A stretch of 64,000 nucleotides of DNA. Origin: a bacterium. Lineage in GTDB: Bacteria > Armatimonadota > Fimbriimonadia > Fimbriimonadales > Fimbriimonadaceae. Below are positions 7,733 to 15,773 of the stretch, piece by piece. Location of the stretch: the NCBI GenBank assembly GCA_027483535.1, contig JAIXUN010000002.1, positions 1,054,001 to 1,118,000 on the forward strand, written 5' to 3'. Numbering within the stretch: position 1 is the stretch's first letter; every line of letters starts with the position of its first letter. Made by a program: the position numbers and the translations under genes. The notes under the pieces were generated by a model, which was given only the letters and a program-made list of their open reading frames with translations, made no database searches and had not been told where the DNA came from.

Positions 7733-8131
7733 ATGGCTACGACCTACAACCCTGTTCTCAGTCAATCGGATCCACTCCACCGGGCACGGCTCGCACTTGG
7801 AGACACGGGCTTCTTGAAAGACGCAGAAGGAACGCCCAAGTACTTGCTCCTTGATGAGGAGATCACCGCCAAAATCACCGCTCTCGGATATGCCGAAGGG
7901 GTAGCGCAATGCGCAGAGGCGTGTGTTGCACGTGTTGCTCAGGAGCCAGACGAATACGAGGACGAAGTAGGAATGAAGGTCAAATGGAACTCCCGCGTTG
8001 CCGAGTGGCGCGACCTTGCCCGAAGACTGCGAGCGGGCGTCGTCTCCACCGAGTCGAGCATAAACCGCGGCACGGCCGGGATTGGCGCGAACATGATCAA
8101 CCCGGACGTCTCGAAGCTCGGGTTAGGTTGA
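7733..8131 (+). CDS. Head-tail connector protein (adaptor, gp6/gp15-like)
   Basis: From ATG 7733 the product is 132 residues and mostly helical: DPLHRARLALGDTGFLKDAEGTPKYLLLDEEITAKI is the typical start of head-tail connector/adaptor proteins, with the xLLxDEEI helix. It then continues with YAEGVAQCAEACVARVAQ and a WRDLARRLRA helix. Such proteins form the first ring below the portal. The earlier frame start at 7706 adds residues that look unrelated. Its 3' end overlaps the convergent tail terminator gene by 9 bases. Confidence 0.7.
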   Translation: MATTYNPVLSQSDPLHRARLALGDTGFLKDAEGTPKYLLLDEEITAKITALGYAEGVAQCAEACVARVAQEPDEYEDEVGMKVKWNSRVAEWRDLARRLRAGVVSTESSINRGTAGIGANMINPDVSKLGLG

Positions 8132-8527
8132 AGTCACGACCAGACGATAAGTTCCGCCGGAGAAGAACCGCTCCTCTTTCGAGCTAAGGGTGTTCGAGCC
8201 GAACTGGGGTGCCGATCTCGTGCAAGACACCACGCGCTCGGCACCGTACGTGCCTGTGGTGTTCTCGAGGGATGCGTGGATCTCGTTCGCGATCGTGGAG
8301 ACTTCGGCGAGGTTTTTCGAGAACGCCTGTACGAGCAAGAGAGGGTCGGCATGAGTGATCTCGCCGTCCGTTAAACCGGATTGGATACCAGCCGAGGCGA
8401 CGAAAACAAGGATGCCCTTATCGGCTTCATCGGGCGCTCGCTGGGTGTAGATCGGCCATCCGTCGAGGTTGGTGTTTGGACCGAGGATCGTATTCACGTG
8501 CCGCACGGCCGTAATGGCCTCGATCAC
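8123..8527 (-). CDS. Tail terminator-like protein
   Basis: The 134-residue protein shows the pattern of tail terminator proteins of siphoviruses: an N-terminal helix (MIEAITAVRHVNTIL), a short strand pair with WPIYTQRAPDEADKGILVFV, a central VQAFSKNLAEVSTIANEIHASLE helix, and a C-terminal beta strand (GGTYRLVVTST). In the family it caps the tail tube where it joins the head. Position between head closure and tail tube genes is as expected, but the gene is on the minus strand with its partner at 8524-8898 (ATGA-type 4-base overlap). The family match is from fold pattern and place only. Confidence 0.62.
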   Translation of the reverse strand: MIEAITAVRHVNTILGPNTNLDGWPIYTQRAPDEADKGILVFVASAGIQSGLTDGEITHADPLLLVQAFSKNLAEVSTIANEIHASLENTTGTYGAERVVSCTRSAPQFGSNTLSSKEERFFSGGTYRLVVTST

Positions 8528-8898
8528 GCTGTCACCTCAGCAACGATGGCCGTTTTCACCAGTTCGTTTTCGGTCGGGGAGTCTCGAATTCCGATCACCT
8601 CGAAGACACGAGACCTCGCCGGAATCTCTAAGCGGTCGGAGCGGATCACGTCCTGGTGAGCAGGGAAGGCAACGTGGTACATAGCCCTCGTCTCGTTCTT
8701 GAAACGCTCTTCCACCTCGTCTGCGGTCAAAGGCTCGAAGCGGGCAAGAAGCCAACCGGGCTGGGGTACGTATTCGGCTTCGTCACCGAACTCACCTCTG
8801 ACGAGCTGCTTGCGCAGGACTCGGCACCGACCGTTCACGAGGGTTCGTGAGATCGTCTCCCGGATAGCGGCACGGGTCGAATCGCTAAGAAGGCTCAT
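8524..8898 (-). CDS. Head closure / head-tail joining protein
   Basis: The 124-residue product is beta-rich: CRVLRKQLVRGEFGDEAEYVPQPGWLLARFEPLT, then DVIRSDRLEIPARSRVFEVIGI. This is the layout of head-tail joining proteins (SPP1 gp16/HK97 gp7-type stoppers), in which a short beta barrel ends with a xxDRLxxxxRxFEVxGI stretch. It would plug the connector after DNA packaging. It is translationally coupled to the tail terminator gene downstream (8527/8524) and diverges from the tail tube gene with 33 bases between starts. Together the pair forms an inverted cassette in canonical order position. Confidence 0.62.
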   Translation of the reverse strand: MSLLSDSTRAAIRETISRTLVNGRCRVLRKQLVRGEFGDEAEYVPQPGWLLARFEPLTADEVEERFKNETRAMYHVAFPAHQDVIRSDRLEIPARSRVFEVIGIRDSPTENELVKTAIVAEVTA

Positions 8899-8931
8899 CT
8901 CTTCCCGATACGGCTCTCGTAGTGGGCGGAT

Positions 8932-10737
8932 GTGGTCCGCTATCTCGATCCAACCGTAGTAAACAACGCCGCGACGTGGACCAGCGAAGCAAACGTTCTT
9001 GCTTACGATTCGCTATATGCCTCGCACTCTCCAGGCGCGACTACATCGTGGTTGATCACGGGAGCGTTCACGGATCGGGTCCTTCCAGACGGGATCGAGA
9101 TCGTCGGGATCACCGTCGAGCTCGACGGCAGGTTCGGGGAGATCCAGCCTCCGATTGAGATCGAGTCGCCCAACCCCAAGCGTTGGGAAGTGTCGCTCAC
9201 CCTCAACGGATCAACGGCCGCAGCTACCAAGTTCGCGAGTTATGTCACCGGAGGACTGATAACCCTCGGTTCGGAGACCGATGCCTGGGACCGAGTGTGG
9301 ACGCCTTCTGAGATCGCCTCAGCCACCTTCGGGGTGATGGTCAGGCGCGGTGACGTATTGGGCGGGGAGGACACTGCCAGCACGCGATACATCAACGCGA
9401 TCCGGGTGGCAGTTCATTTCAACTATGACGGAGGATCGATCCTAATGGCAGACCGAATCGTAGGTTTGCAGAGAAGTGTTGTAGCACCCGAAACCACCCC
9501 TGGCGCAGGTGCTACCCCGACTACATTGCTTCGCGCGTCGAAGCTTGAACTTGCTCCAAGGCCGGAGTACACGGACATCGCCCACTACGGGCAATTGGTG
9601 CCCGGCGACCGGGTTCTGGTGTACGAGAGCGCAGAAGGCTCGCTCGCCGGAGCGCCTGACTACAACGAGATCGGTGTATGGCTTGCAGGTCGGTGCGGAA
9701 GGCCGGTTTCGACCACGCTCTCGACGGGCGTCTATCGGCACGAGTTCACCATCGACACTCGGAACAAGATCAACCCTCGGACGTACGAGATGCACTTCGG
9801 CTCGCCCGATGATGCGGTCTCCGAAGCGTTCCAGTACGTGTTCCTTAGGGCGTTCGGCATGAGCTTCACCAAGAAGGAAGTGTCGATGTCTGGAACGGGC
9901 ATGGGGCGAAGGATGATCGACCGGGCGCAGAAGCTCGGCGGAGGCGGAAACGCTGTCCAGACGCTGACCCTTTCAGGCTCGCCGACGGGCGGAAACTTTA
10001 CGCTTCGCTTCAAGGGTGCTCCAACCACGAGCCTGTCCCACAACGCCACAAACTCGGCGATTCAGGCGGCTCTCGAAGCACTTGCCACTATCGGTGCTGG
10101 AAACGTCGCGGTGACGGGCTCCGGTCCATTCACAATCACGTTCACAGGCGCACTGGCAGGGAAGGAGCAACCGCTCCTTGAGTTCACGAACGCGTTGACG
10201 GGTGGAACCTCACCGACGCCTTCGATCAGTGGCACCACGAAGGGTGGTTGGGTTGAATACCCGTCGGCTCCGATCGTTGCGGGCAAGGCGGCGGTCTATC
10301 TGGCGACGACTCTCGCAGGCCTTCCGGCGGGCAAGATGTCTCAGCTGCACAAGTTTGGGTTTGAGTTCACGGATTCGTTCGATCCGGTCGACCTCATGGA
10401 TCCAGACCAGGTCTCGTTCTCGGACATCGCAGAGAAGCCGCACAACATCATCTCCTCGATGGGAGTGACCATGGACGCGGGTGGCCAGACACTTGCCTCG
10501 GTGGCCCGGTCTCAGGACGCTCGGTACATCCGAGTTGCTATGACTTCGGATCAGGTGATCACCTCGGGGAACCCGTACTCACTGACCGTCGACTTCTACG
10601 GCAAGCTCAAGGATGCGGGCACGGTCGAGGCGATGGGCCAGGTGCAGGGTCGAAACTTCACCGTGGAGACGCTCTACGACAACGCATGGGGGCAATCGGG
10701 TCGGATTGTACTGATCAACGCTGTCGCGAGCTACTAA
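8932..10737 (+). CDS. Major tail tube protein with N-terminal jelly-roll-like domain (long form)
   Basis: The open frame gives 601 residues from GTG 8932. Residues 1-170 form a beta-rich, carbohydrate-binding-like domain (WLITGAFTDRVLPDGIEIVG ... VMVRRGD). From M172 (ATG 9445) follows the tube protein proper, with PTTLLRASKLELAPRPEY and a tube-type beta barrel. It holds an Ig-like insert at about 344-435 (QTLTLSGSPTGGNFTLRFKG ... GPFTITFTGALAG) known from many phage tail tubes. The two parts are in one frame without a stop. The tube protein polymerises around the tape measure. The long form could be a minor decorated subunit, or a genuine gene fusion. See the nested start at 9445. Confidence 0.72.
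   Translation: MVRYLDPTVVNNAATWTSEANVLAYDSLYASHSPGATTSWLITGAFTDRVLPDGIEIVGITVELDGRFGEIQPPIEIESPNPKRWEVSLTLNGSTAAATKFASYVTGGLITLGSETDAWDRVWTPSEIASATFGVMVRRGDVLGGEDTASTRYINAIRVAVHFNYDGGSILMADRIVGLQRSVVAPETTPGAGATPTTLLRASKLELAPRPEYTDIAHYGQLVPGDRVLVYESAEGSLAGAPDYNEIGVWLAGRCGRPVSTTLSTGVYRHEFTIDTRNKINPRTYEMHFGSPDDAVSEAFQYVFLRAFGMSFTKKEVSMSGTGMGRRMIDRAQKLGGGGNAVQTLTLSGSPTGGNFTLRFKGAPTTSLSHNATNSAIQAALEALATIGAGNVAVTGSGPFTITFTGALAGKEQPLLEFTNALTGGTSPTPSISGTTKGGWVEYPSAPIVAGKAAVYLATTLAGLPAGKMSQLHKFGFEFTDSFDPVDLMDPDQVSFSDIAEKPHNIISSMGVTMDAGGQTLASVARSQDARYIRVAMTSDQVITSGNPYSLTVDFYGKLKDAGTVEAMGQVQGRNFTVETLYDNAWGQSGRIVLINAVASY
9445..10737 (+). CDS. Major tail tube protein, probable short form from internal start
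   Basis: ATG 9445 (MADRIVGLQRSVVAPETTPG) lies where tube proteins usually begin. It is preceded by GGAGG at 9430-9434 with a 10-base spacing, a much better ribosome binding site than the one before GTG 8932. The 430-residue product would hold the whole tube domain and the Ig-like insert. If both starts work, virions would contain tube subunits with and without the N-terminal domain. The alternative is that only one start is used. The choice rests on the site sequence and family lengths. Confidence 0.55.
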   Translation: MADRIVGLQRSVVAPETTPGAGATPTTLLRASKLELAPRPEYTDIAHYGQLVPGDRVLVYESAEGSLAGAPDYNEIGVWLAGRCGRPVSTTLSTGVYRHEFTIDTRNKINPRTYEMHFGSPDDAVSEAFQYVFLRAFGMSFTKKEVSMSGTGMGRRMIDRAQKLGGGGNAVQTLTLSGSPTGGNFTLRFKGAPTTSLSHNATNSAIQAALEALATIGAGNVAVTGSGPFTITFTGALAGKEQPLLEFTNALTGGTSPTPSISGTTKGGWVEYPSAPIVAGKAAVYLATTLAGLPAGKMSQLHKFGFEFTDSFDPVDLMDPDQVSFSDIAEKPHNIISSMGVTMDAGGQTLASVARSQDARYIRVAMTSDQVITSGNPYSLTVDFYGKLKDAGTVEAMGQVQGRNFTVETLYDNAWGQSGRIVLINAVASY

Positions 10738-10759
10738 GCGCTCAATAGGGCCGCAAACG

Positions 10760-10790
10760 AAGGAGGCTGAGGGATTCCCTCAGCCTCCTT
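10760..10790. terminator. Bidirectional terminator between tail tube and chaperone genes
   Basis: AAGGAGGCTGAGGG (10760-10773) pairs perfectly with CCCTCAGCCTCCTT (10777-10790) across a 3-base loop. This 14-bp hairpin lies between the tail tube stop (10737) and the end of the minus-strand chaperone extension (10780), so it serves both converging transcripts. The left arm contains the stop codon of the frameshift product. T-rich bases follow on the plus strand (TTCTTTCTTT). Confidence 0.75.
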
Positions 10791-11315
10791 GTTCTTTCTT
10801 TCGCTTCGTTTCGATCTCGGCGTCGGCCTGGGCTTGCATGACTCCGAGCAGACGGTAATAGTCCTCTGCTGGCATTGCCCGAATCTCAGCGGGCGTCTTG
10901 CTTAGCTTGAGGGCTAGGAGCGCTTCTTCCTGCCACGGGTAGATTTCGCCCCACTCACCTTCGGTTGAGAACCAGAGGGAGAGGTCGGCGAGTTCTGATC
11001 TTTTGGGGACAGTTCACCAAAGATCGAGTCGACGCAGGCGTGAAGTACTGCGAGCGGGACGGAGTGATAGCCCTCAATCGTGTTCGGCACGGGTTTGCCG
11101 TTGTTAAGGAGATCCCACTCGGCTTGGACGTCGACGAGGAACTTGGCGATCCGTTCGGACTGCTCAAGCTCGTCCTCCATCTTCAGCCCTTCGCGGAAGG
11201 AACGGAGGCCGCCGATGGACATGTTGCCGATTGCGAACGAGACGCTGATTTCAAGCTCTGCGACGTGAGCGGTAGTGGTGCGACGCTCGAATTGAGCCGT
11301 TGATAGGTCGGGCAT
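10780..11315 (-). CDS. Tail assembly chaperone frameshift fusion, lambda gpGT-like (178 residues)
   Basis: After K105 the -1 frame remains open for 73 more residues (RSELADLSLWFSTEGEWGEI, then YPWQEEALLALKLSKTPAEI and a DYYRLLGVMQAQADAE helix) to a TGA at 10780-10782. This tail is clearly protein-like and resembles gpT extensions, while the zero frame there is low-complexity. A canonical slippery heptamer C CCA AAA sits exactly at the join, read on the minus strand (plus 11001-11007). Lambda and many tailed phages make G and GT in this way and need a set ratio of the two. The frame shift is read directly. The efficiency cannot be known from sequence. Confidence 0.75.
10914..11315 (-). CDS. 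Tail assembly chaperone, lambda gpG-like (short form)
   Basis: The 133-residue zero-frame product has a folded N-terminal part (residues 1-104) with VAELEISVSFAIGNMSIGGLRSF and helices to about 102, then a basic, low-complexity end (KSTRGRKKRS). Gene position between tail tube and tape measure, size, and the frameshift extension described at 10780-11315 are all typical of the lambda G gene. Such proteins bind the tape measure during tube assembly and are absent from the virion. It is on the minus strand, unlike the tube and tape measure genes it serves. Confidence 0.72.
   Translation of the reverse strand: MPDLSTAQFERRTTTAHVAELEISVSFAIGNMSIGGLRSFREGLKMEDELEQSERIAKFLVDVQAEWDLLNNGKPVPNTIEGYHSVPLAVLHACVDSIFGELSPKDQNSPTSPSGSQPKVSGAKSTRGRKKRS
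11001..11007 (-). promoter_or_regulatory. Programmed -1 ribosomal frameshift site
   Basis: On the minus strand the zero-frame codons TCC CCA AAA GAT contain the heptamer C-CCA-AAA, a perfect X-XXY-YYZ slippery site (CCA AAA slips to CCC AAA). It lies at codons 104-105 of the tail assembly chaperone, and slipping opens the 73-residue extension. No obvious stimulatory hairpin was identified. Confidence 0.75.
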
Positions 11316-11413
11316 GCTGCCCTTTTACGACCAAGTTGCTTCGCTGAAGGGGACGATCCTGGCTAGATCGATGATGTGAAACCAACGAGGATGGTGAAAC
11401 GTGAGTTCTGGTG

Positions 11414-11614
11414 TTATCGTCCGCAGCACGTGCAGGGATCAGACGAAGACGGACCCGTTATCATCCGGATCACATCCTTTGCCGCCTTTCGTTCCTTTAT
11501 GAAATCATCGCTCGGAAGTCGCTGAATGCGTTGGTACTCGGCAATAACTTCCTCAGCTTCCTGATTGCTGAGGTTGATGAGGCCGGCAAGAACTAACTGT
11601 TGTCTCTTCTCCAT
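11414..11614 (-). CDS. Small protein downstream of SLATT-like membrane protein
   Basis: The 66-residue product (MEKRQQLVLAGLINLSNQEAEEVIAEYQRIQ...) is mostly helical and charged and ends in PCTCCGR, with three cysteines near the C-terminus. It begins 2 bases after the stop of the membrane protein gene at 11617-12219, so the two are one operon. Base composition is AT-richer than in the phage structural genes. I do not recognise the family. It could be a regulator or partner of the membrane protein. The 98 bases to the chaperone start (11315) hold no feature I can name. Confidence 0.5.
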   Translation of the reverse strand: MEKRQQLVLAGLINLSNQEAEEVIAEYQRIQRLPSDDFIKERKAAKDVIRMITGPSSSDPCTCCGR

Positions 11615-11616
11615 AA

Positions 11617-12219
11617 TTAGAAGTGTAGCCGAAAGTAGCTACAAACGCGACATTCCCCATTCATTTGTTGCGGAGCACTAAGGGGTACCTTCTTGCATGA
11701 TGGGCATGAGATCTGAAGGTGATGGAGTGCCGATCGATAACCGAAGACTTTTTCAGGGTGGGAAATCTCTTGAGAGTGCTCGTCTTGCGCTAGGCTGTTT
11801 TCAAGGTCCCAGCATTCGCTCATCTTTTTTCGTAGCTCTTCAGGGGATAAGGTATTTCGAAATGCATGCAATTTTTGGGACTCATTAAATATTCGAAGCT
11901 CCTGAATTTGCAGAGACATTGCTTTGGATAGCTTGTCGTCCCACTTTGCAAAGACTCCCCAAAGCGACAGTAAGAACTGAATAATTAGGATGATCGCGCT
12001 TAAGGTTATCACCGAACCAGTAGCCCACTGTTTGTCGGCAAGGACCAAGGAGCCCATCAGAGAGGGAACAACAAATCCCGTGAAACTGACCACTCTCAAT
12101 CGCCGAGTATAGACATTCACTCGTCTCGCAAACAGAATGTGAGTCGAATATGTTCTGATCCGTAGGTCATTCAGAAGTTTTAGGTCTTCGGTTGATTGCT
12201 CAAAGTTCGCGTCGCCCAC
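11617..12219 (-). CDS. SLATT-like membrane protein with C-terminal zinc-ribbon (CxxC pair)
   Basis: The 200-residue protein has an N-terminal charged helix (EQSTEDLKLLNDLRIRTYSTHILFARRVNVYTRRLRVVS), two adjacent membrane segments near residues 44-65 and 69-93, a charged helical region with conserved-looking WDLENSLAQDEHS, and a C-terminal CPSC-x14-CRVC zinc-ribbon-like motif. It resembles mobilome proteins of the SLATT group that carry a C-terminal CxxC pair. SLATT domains are predicted pore-forming effectors in conflict systems. It is AT-rich, on the minus strand between the chaperone and tape measure genes, and probably a cargo gene for defence or superinfection exclusion. The exact family spacing (x14 here) should be checked. 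Confidence 0.55.
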   Translation of the reverse strand: MGDANFEQSTEDLKLLNDLRIRTYSTHILFARRVNVYTRRLRVVSFTGFVVPSLMGSLVLADKQWATGSVITLSAIILIIQFLLSLWGVFAKWDDKLSKAMSLQIQELRIFNESQKLHAFRNTLSPEELRKKMSECWDLENSLAQDEHSQEISHPEKVFGYRSALHHLQISCPSCKKVPLSAPQQMNGECRVCSYFRLHF

Positions 12220-12262
12220 GGTACGTAGTATAGGGACAGAAAGAGCTATCGTACAGGGCGAG

Positions 12263-15200
12263 GTGGCAGACCTCGCCGAACTCTATCTCGTCCTCAAGGC
12301 CAAGGCCGACCCGCTCCTGAAGTCGATCAACGACATGAAGCGGGATGTCCCCAAGAAGATGGCCGAAGCTGGGAAATCGGGAGCGGTCGCGCTCGAAGCC
12401 GAGGCGGAGAAGGCTGGGACGGACGCTGGGAAGGCCGTTGGTGACGGTCTCAAGAAGGGAGCCAAGAAGGGCATGGACGATGCCCGGAAAGAAGTCGCTA
12501 AAGCGAAACCGACTTTACTCGCCGAGGTTTCCACTGTGGCGGGCTCTACAGGTCGATCCCTTTCGCTTGCCGTGAGTGCTCCTATCTCCGTCCTTGCCCG
12601 CGCGGCGATCAAAGAGGCGATGGGTGCCGAAACCGCCCTGTCGCAACTAAAGGGTGCTGCCGACGCCACCGAGGACCAGATCAAGCGGGCGACGATCAAC
12701 ACGCGCTTGCTAGTTGCCGACCTTCGCGACTTCGGACTGTCAGAAACGCAGGTCACCCAATCGACCACCGAACTCGCGAAAGCGGGTCTCACTCTCGACC
12801 AGGCGTTGAAGTCGACGAGGGCTTCTCTCATTCTTGCCTCTGCCGGTCAAATGGAAACGGCGGAGGCCGCACAAGTCACCGCAAATGCTCTCAACGCCTT
12901 CAGCCTCAAGGCAGAGGAAGCGGGGCGTGTCGTAGACATCATTGCAGGAACCGCCTCGGAGGCGTCCGGTGGGGTCAAGGAACTCACCGATGCGTTCAAG
13001 ATGGGTTCCGCAGTTGCCGCCCAGGCGGGCGTAGATATCAGCGATTTCAGTGCCGCTCTTGGTCTCATGGCCAATGCGGGCATGATGGGTTCTGACGCCG
13101 GCACGTCGCTCAAGAGTTCACTGCTTGCCCTGATCGGTCCTAGCAAGGAGGCAACGAAATACATGAAGGCTCTCGGTATCGAGGTCTTTACGTCCGAGGG
13201 GCGCATGAAGGCGCTCCCGGAAATCGTCCGACAGTTTGAGAAGGGCCTGGAGGGGCTGACCCAGAGACAGCGTTTGAAGGCGCTTACCGAGATCTTCGGG
13301 ACGGACGGAATTCGCGCGTTCAACATCCTGCTGAAGAACGGTTCTGATGGTCTATCTGACTTCGCAGACAAGGTTGATAAGTCTGGGAAGGCACAAAAGC
13401 TTGCGAACTCGATGATTGGCCCCACTCAGAAGCTTTTCAATCGCATGACGTCGGAGATCAAGGAAACCACCAAGGCACTTGGTGATGACCTTCTTCCGAC
13501 AGTTGCGAAGCTCGTCACCGAAGCTGCTGGAGCGGTTCGTTCGTTCCGGTCAACTTGGAACGGGTTCTCGCCAGAGATGAAAGAGTTCGCGCTAAAGACT
13601 CTCGCCTTTGGTGCAACCCTTGGTCCATTGGCAATCGGCCTCGGTTCCGTTGCTGGAGGCGTGAAGTCGATCATTGACCTCCGTGCCAGCTTCGTAGCGG
13701 CACAGGTGGCAAAACAAGCTGCCCTGGCGGGAACTACGACGGCTGCCGTTGCAACCAACGGTGCGCTCACTGGTCTGCTCGGGTCCATCAATCTATTGCG
13801 TTCGTCCTCGCTCATTCCGATCGTTTTTACAGCGGTCATTGGGTGGGAAATTGGAAACCAAGTCAAAGGTTGGATGGATAAACAAGCGAAGGGAGCCGGA
13901 TTTGATAATGCGGGCGAGATGTTCAACGACCCGTTCGGCGTTCTAGGTGAAGGTCGTTTTGGACGATTCTCTGAGCGGGAAAGGGTTCGCAAGGACGCTG
14001 AGCAAGCCGCACCCGGATTCATGGAGCGTTGGAATCGGGCACGAAGCCAAGGCCTGATTGGTAGCTTGATGAGGCAGGCTGGATTTAAAGGCTCTCAAGT
14101 GGTAATTCAGGGCAAGTCATCAGGGCAGCAAACTAACAAGATAGATCCCGAAGGCAACCTCCCGAAGACCGGCCGCGGTGGCGGTAGCACCAAGCGTGAT
14201 CCAGTTTCGGACCTCATAGACACGGGTCTGTCCACACTCAATCGACAGGAGTCCGAGAAGCGCATCAAGGCGTTCATGGATGCGGGCAATTGGACCGCTG
14301 CCGCTTTCGAACAGGCGGGAGGGAAGTTCTCGTCCCAGTGGGGACGCGTAACGGCCGCCAAGCGCAAAATCTTCGAGAAGCTAGGCGAGGGACTCAAGGC
14401 AGACTTCGTTGCCGAGCAGAAGAGCAAAGCCGCCGCCGCGAAGCAGATGGAGGCCGACCTCATGCGCGAGCTCCGTGAGGTGAACAACCCGGCGTCCATG
14501 GTGGACAAACTCTCTCGCGAGAAGTTCGGGAAGGACTTCGAGAATCTCACCGATCCGAAGAACCGTTCGCTCATCTCTCAGCTTGCCGGTGAGTACGACA
14601 AGAAGGACACGGCCGAGAAGAACGCAGAACGCGCGGACAGACTAGCTCGCGAGGAAGAGGCCCGGCTCGCAAGGCGTAATCGGTGGATCCTCGGGCGCAA
14701 CGACTCGGTGAAGAGTCTGGTTGATTCACTCGATGCCCAACTGCGGAAGGAACGGGAGCTCTCTACGTTTGAGCAGGTGGTAGCCGAAGCGAAAGAGAAG
14801 GGCATCCGGCTGAACTTCTTCGAGATCGCGGTTCTAAAGCAACGTGCTGCACAGGTCGACGCGCTCAAAAAATCGGAGAAGGAACGAGTAGACGCAGAGA
14901 AGGCTTCCGAGCTTCGAGCCGAGCAAATCCGTGATGCCAACGAGCAGTACGCCGATGCACTCGAAGAGATCGCCACGCAGGCCGCCCAGCTCGGCCGTTC
15001 TGGCGCACTAGCGGAGTTCCGCCTAAAAAGACTCGCCGTCACCTTTGGCTACGGTGCCACGGAGGCAGAGCGCCTTTCCACGGGCATGGACCGCGCCATG
15101 CGTGTGATGAAGGAGCAACTCCTTCTCCAAGACGTCAAGGTGTGGAGAGACGCCTTCGAGCGGGTAGCCGACGCCATCGTCGAGCCTATCCGAGATGCGC

Positions 15201-15694
15201 TCGGAGAACTCGTCACGGTGGACATGCCCGGCTTCTTCCGCTCACTCAACACGCTCGTCGGCAGGGCGCTCACGGAGTTCACAAACCAGATACTCGAGGC
15301 GCAGATTCGCCTTCAACTGAACCGCGCGATCGATTGGGGTGTTGGTCAGCTTTTCGGCGGTCAACTCGCTGGACTGACCGCTTCCGGCGGCGGTGGTGCG
15401 TTCATGCCCGCAGGGGTCTCGCTTAGCCCCGACGGCTCGCAGTCGATGCTAACGGGCTTTGCCAACGGAGGCGGCGTCGGAGCGGGCAGACCGATCGTTG
15501 TCGGCGAGCGTGGACCGGAAATCTTCGTGCCGTCACGGTCGGGCAACGTCGTGCCGAATCACCGGGCGGGTGTCGGCGGCGGGGGCGTTTACATCACGAT
15601 CAACGTTCAGGGTTCTGCGACGCGGGAGACTGCTCAGCAGATTGCGATGGAGGTTGCACGGGCGGTGGAATCGGCTCGGCGGAGTTTGGGGTGA
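12263..15694 (+). CDS. Tail tape measure protein
   Basis: The 1143-residue protein starts at GTG 12263. It opens with an Ala/Lys-rich helical region, then a TP901-type tape measure core at about 95-420 (FGLSETQVTQSTTELAKAGL, AQVTANALNAFSLKAEEAG, DFSAALGLMANAGMMGSDAG). Hydrophobic segments lie near 450-475 and 515-530, followed by long charged coiled coils. The C-terminus (LTGFANGGGVGAGRPIVVGERGPEIFVPSRSGNVVPN ... VYITINVQG) is the usual signature end of tape measures. The protein sets tail length: by the lambda rule of about 0.15 nm per residue, a tail of very roughly 170 nm is implied. It is the longest gene of the phage and is followed by the inserted metalloprotease module. Confidence 0.92.
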   Translation: MADLAELYLVLKAKADPLLKSINDMKRDVPKKMAEAGKSGAVALEAEAEKAGTDAGKAVGDGLKKGAKKGMDDARKEVAKAKPTLLAEVSTVAGSTGRSLSLAVSAPISVLARAAIKEAMGAETALSQLKGAADATEDQIKRATINTRLLVADLRDFGLSETQVTQSTTELAKAGLTLDQALKSTRASLILASAGQMETAEAAQVTANALNAFSLKAEEAGRVVDIIAGTASEASGGVKELTDAFKMGSAVAAQAGVDISDFSAALGLMANAGMMGSDAGTSLKSSLLALIGPSKEATKYMKALGIEVFTSEGRMKALPEIVRQFEKGLEGLTQRQRLKALTEIFGTDGIRAFNILLKNGSDGLSDFADKVDKSGKAQKLANSMIGPTQKLFNRMTSEIKETTKALGDDLLPTVAKLVTEAAGAVRSFRSTWNGFSPEMKEFALKTLAFGATLGPLAIGLGSVAGGVKSIIDLRASFVAAQVAKQAALAGTTTAAVATNGALTGLLGSINLLRSSSLIPIVFTAVIGWEIGNQVKGWMDKQAKGAGFDNAGEMFNDPFGVLGEGRFGRFSERERVRKDAEQAAPGFMERWNRARSQGLIGSLMRQAGFKGSQVVIQGKSSGQQTNKIDPEGNLPKTGRGGGSTKRDPVSDLIDTGLSTLNRQESEKRIKAFMDAGNWTAAAFEQAGGKFSSQWGRVTAAKRKIFEKLGEGLKADFVAEQKSKAAAAKQMEADLMRELREVNNPASMVDKLSREKFGKDFENLTDPKNRSLISQLAGEYDKKDTAEKNAERADRLAREEEARLARRNRWILGRNDSVKSLVDSLDAQLRKERELSTFEQVVAEAKEKGIRLNFFEIAVLKQRAAQVDALKKSEKERVDAEKASELRAEQIRDANEQYADALEEIATQAAQLGRSGALAEFRLKRLAVTFGYGATEAERLSTGMDRAMRVMKEQLLLQDVKVWRDAFERVADAIVEPIRDALGELVTVDMPGFFRSLNTLVGRALTEFTNQILEAQIRLQLNRAIDWGVGQLFGGQLAGLTASGGGGAFMPAGVSLSPDGSQSMLTGFANGGGVGAGRPIVVGERGPEIFVPSRSGNVVPNHRAGVGGGGVYITINVQGSATRETAQQIAMEVARAVESARRSLG

Positions 15695-15773
15695 ACGCGA
15701 GGACTTTTACGGAAAAATGTAAATCGTTCAGTCTGTGTGAATATTTTTCGACCAATTCTGCGTCAAAATATAC

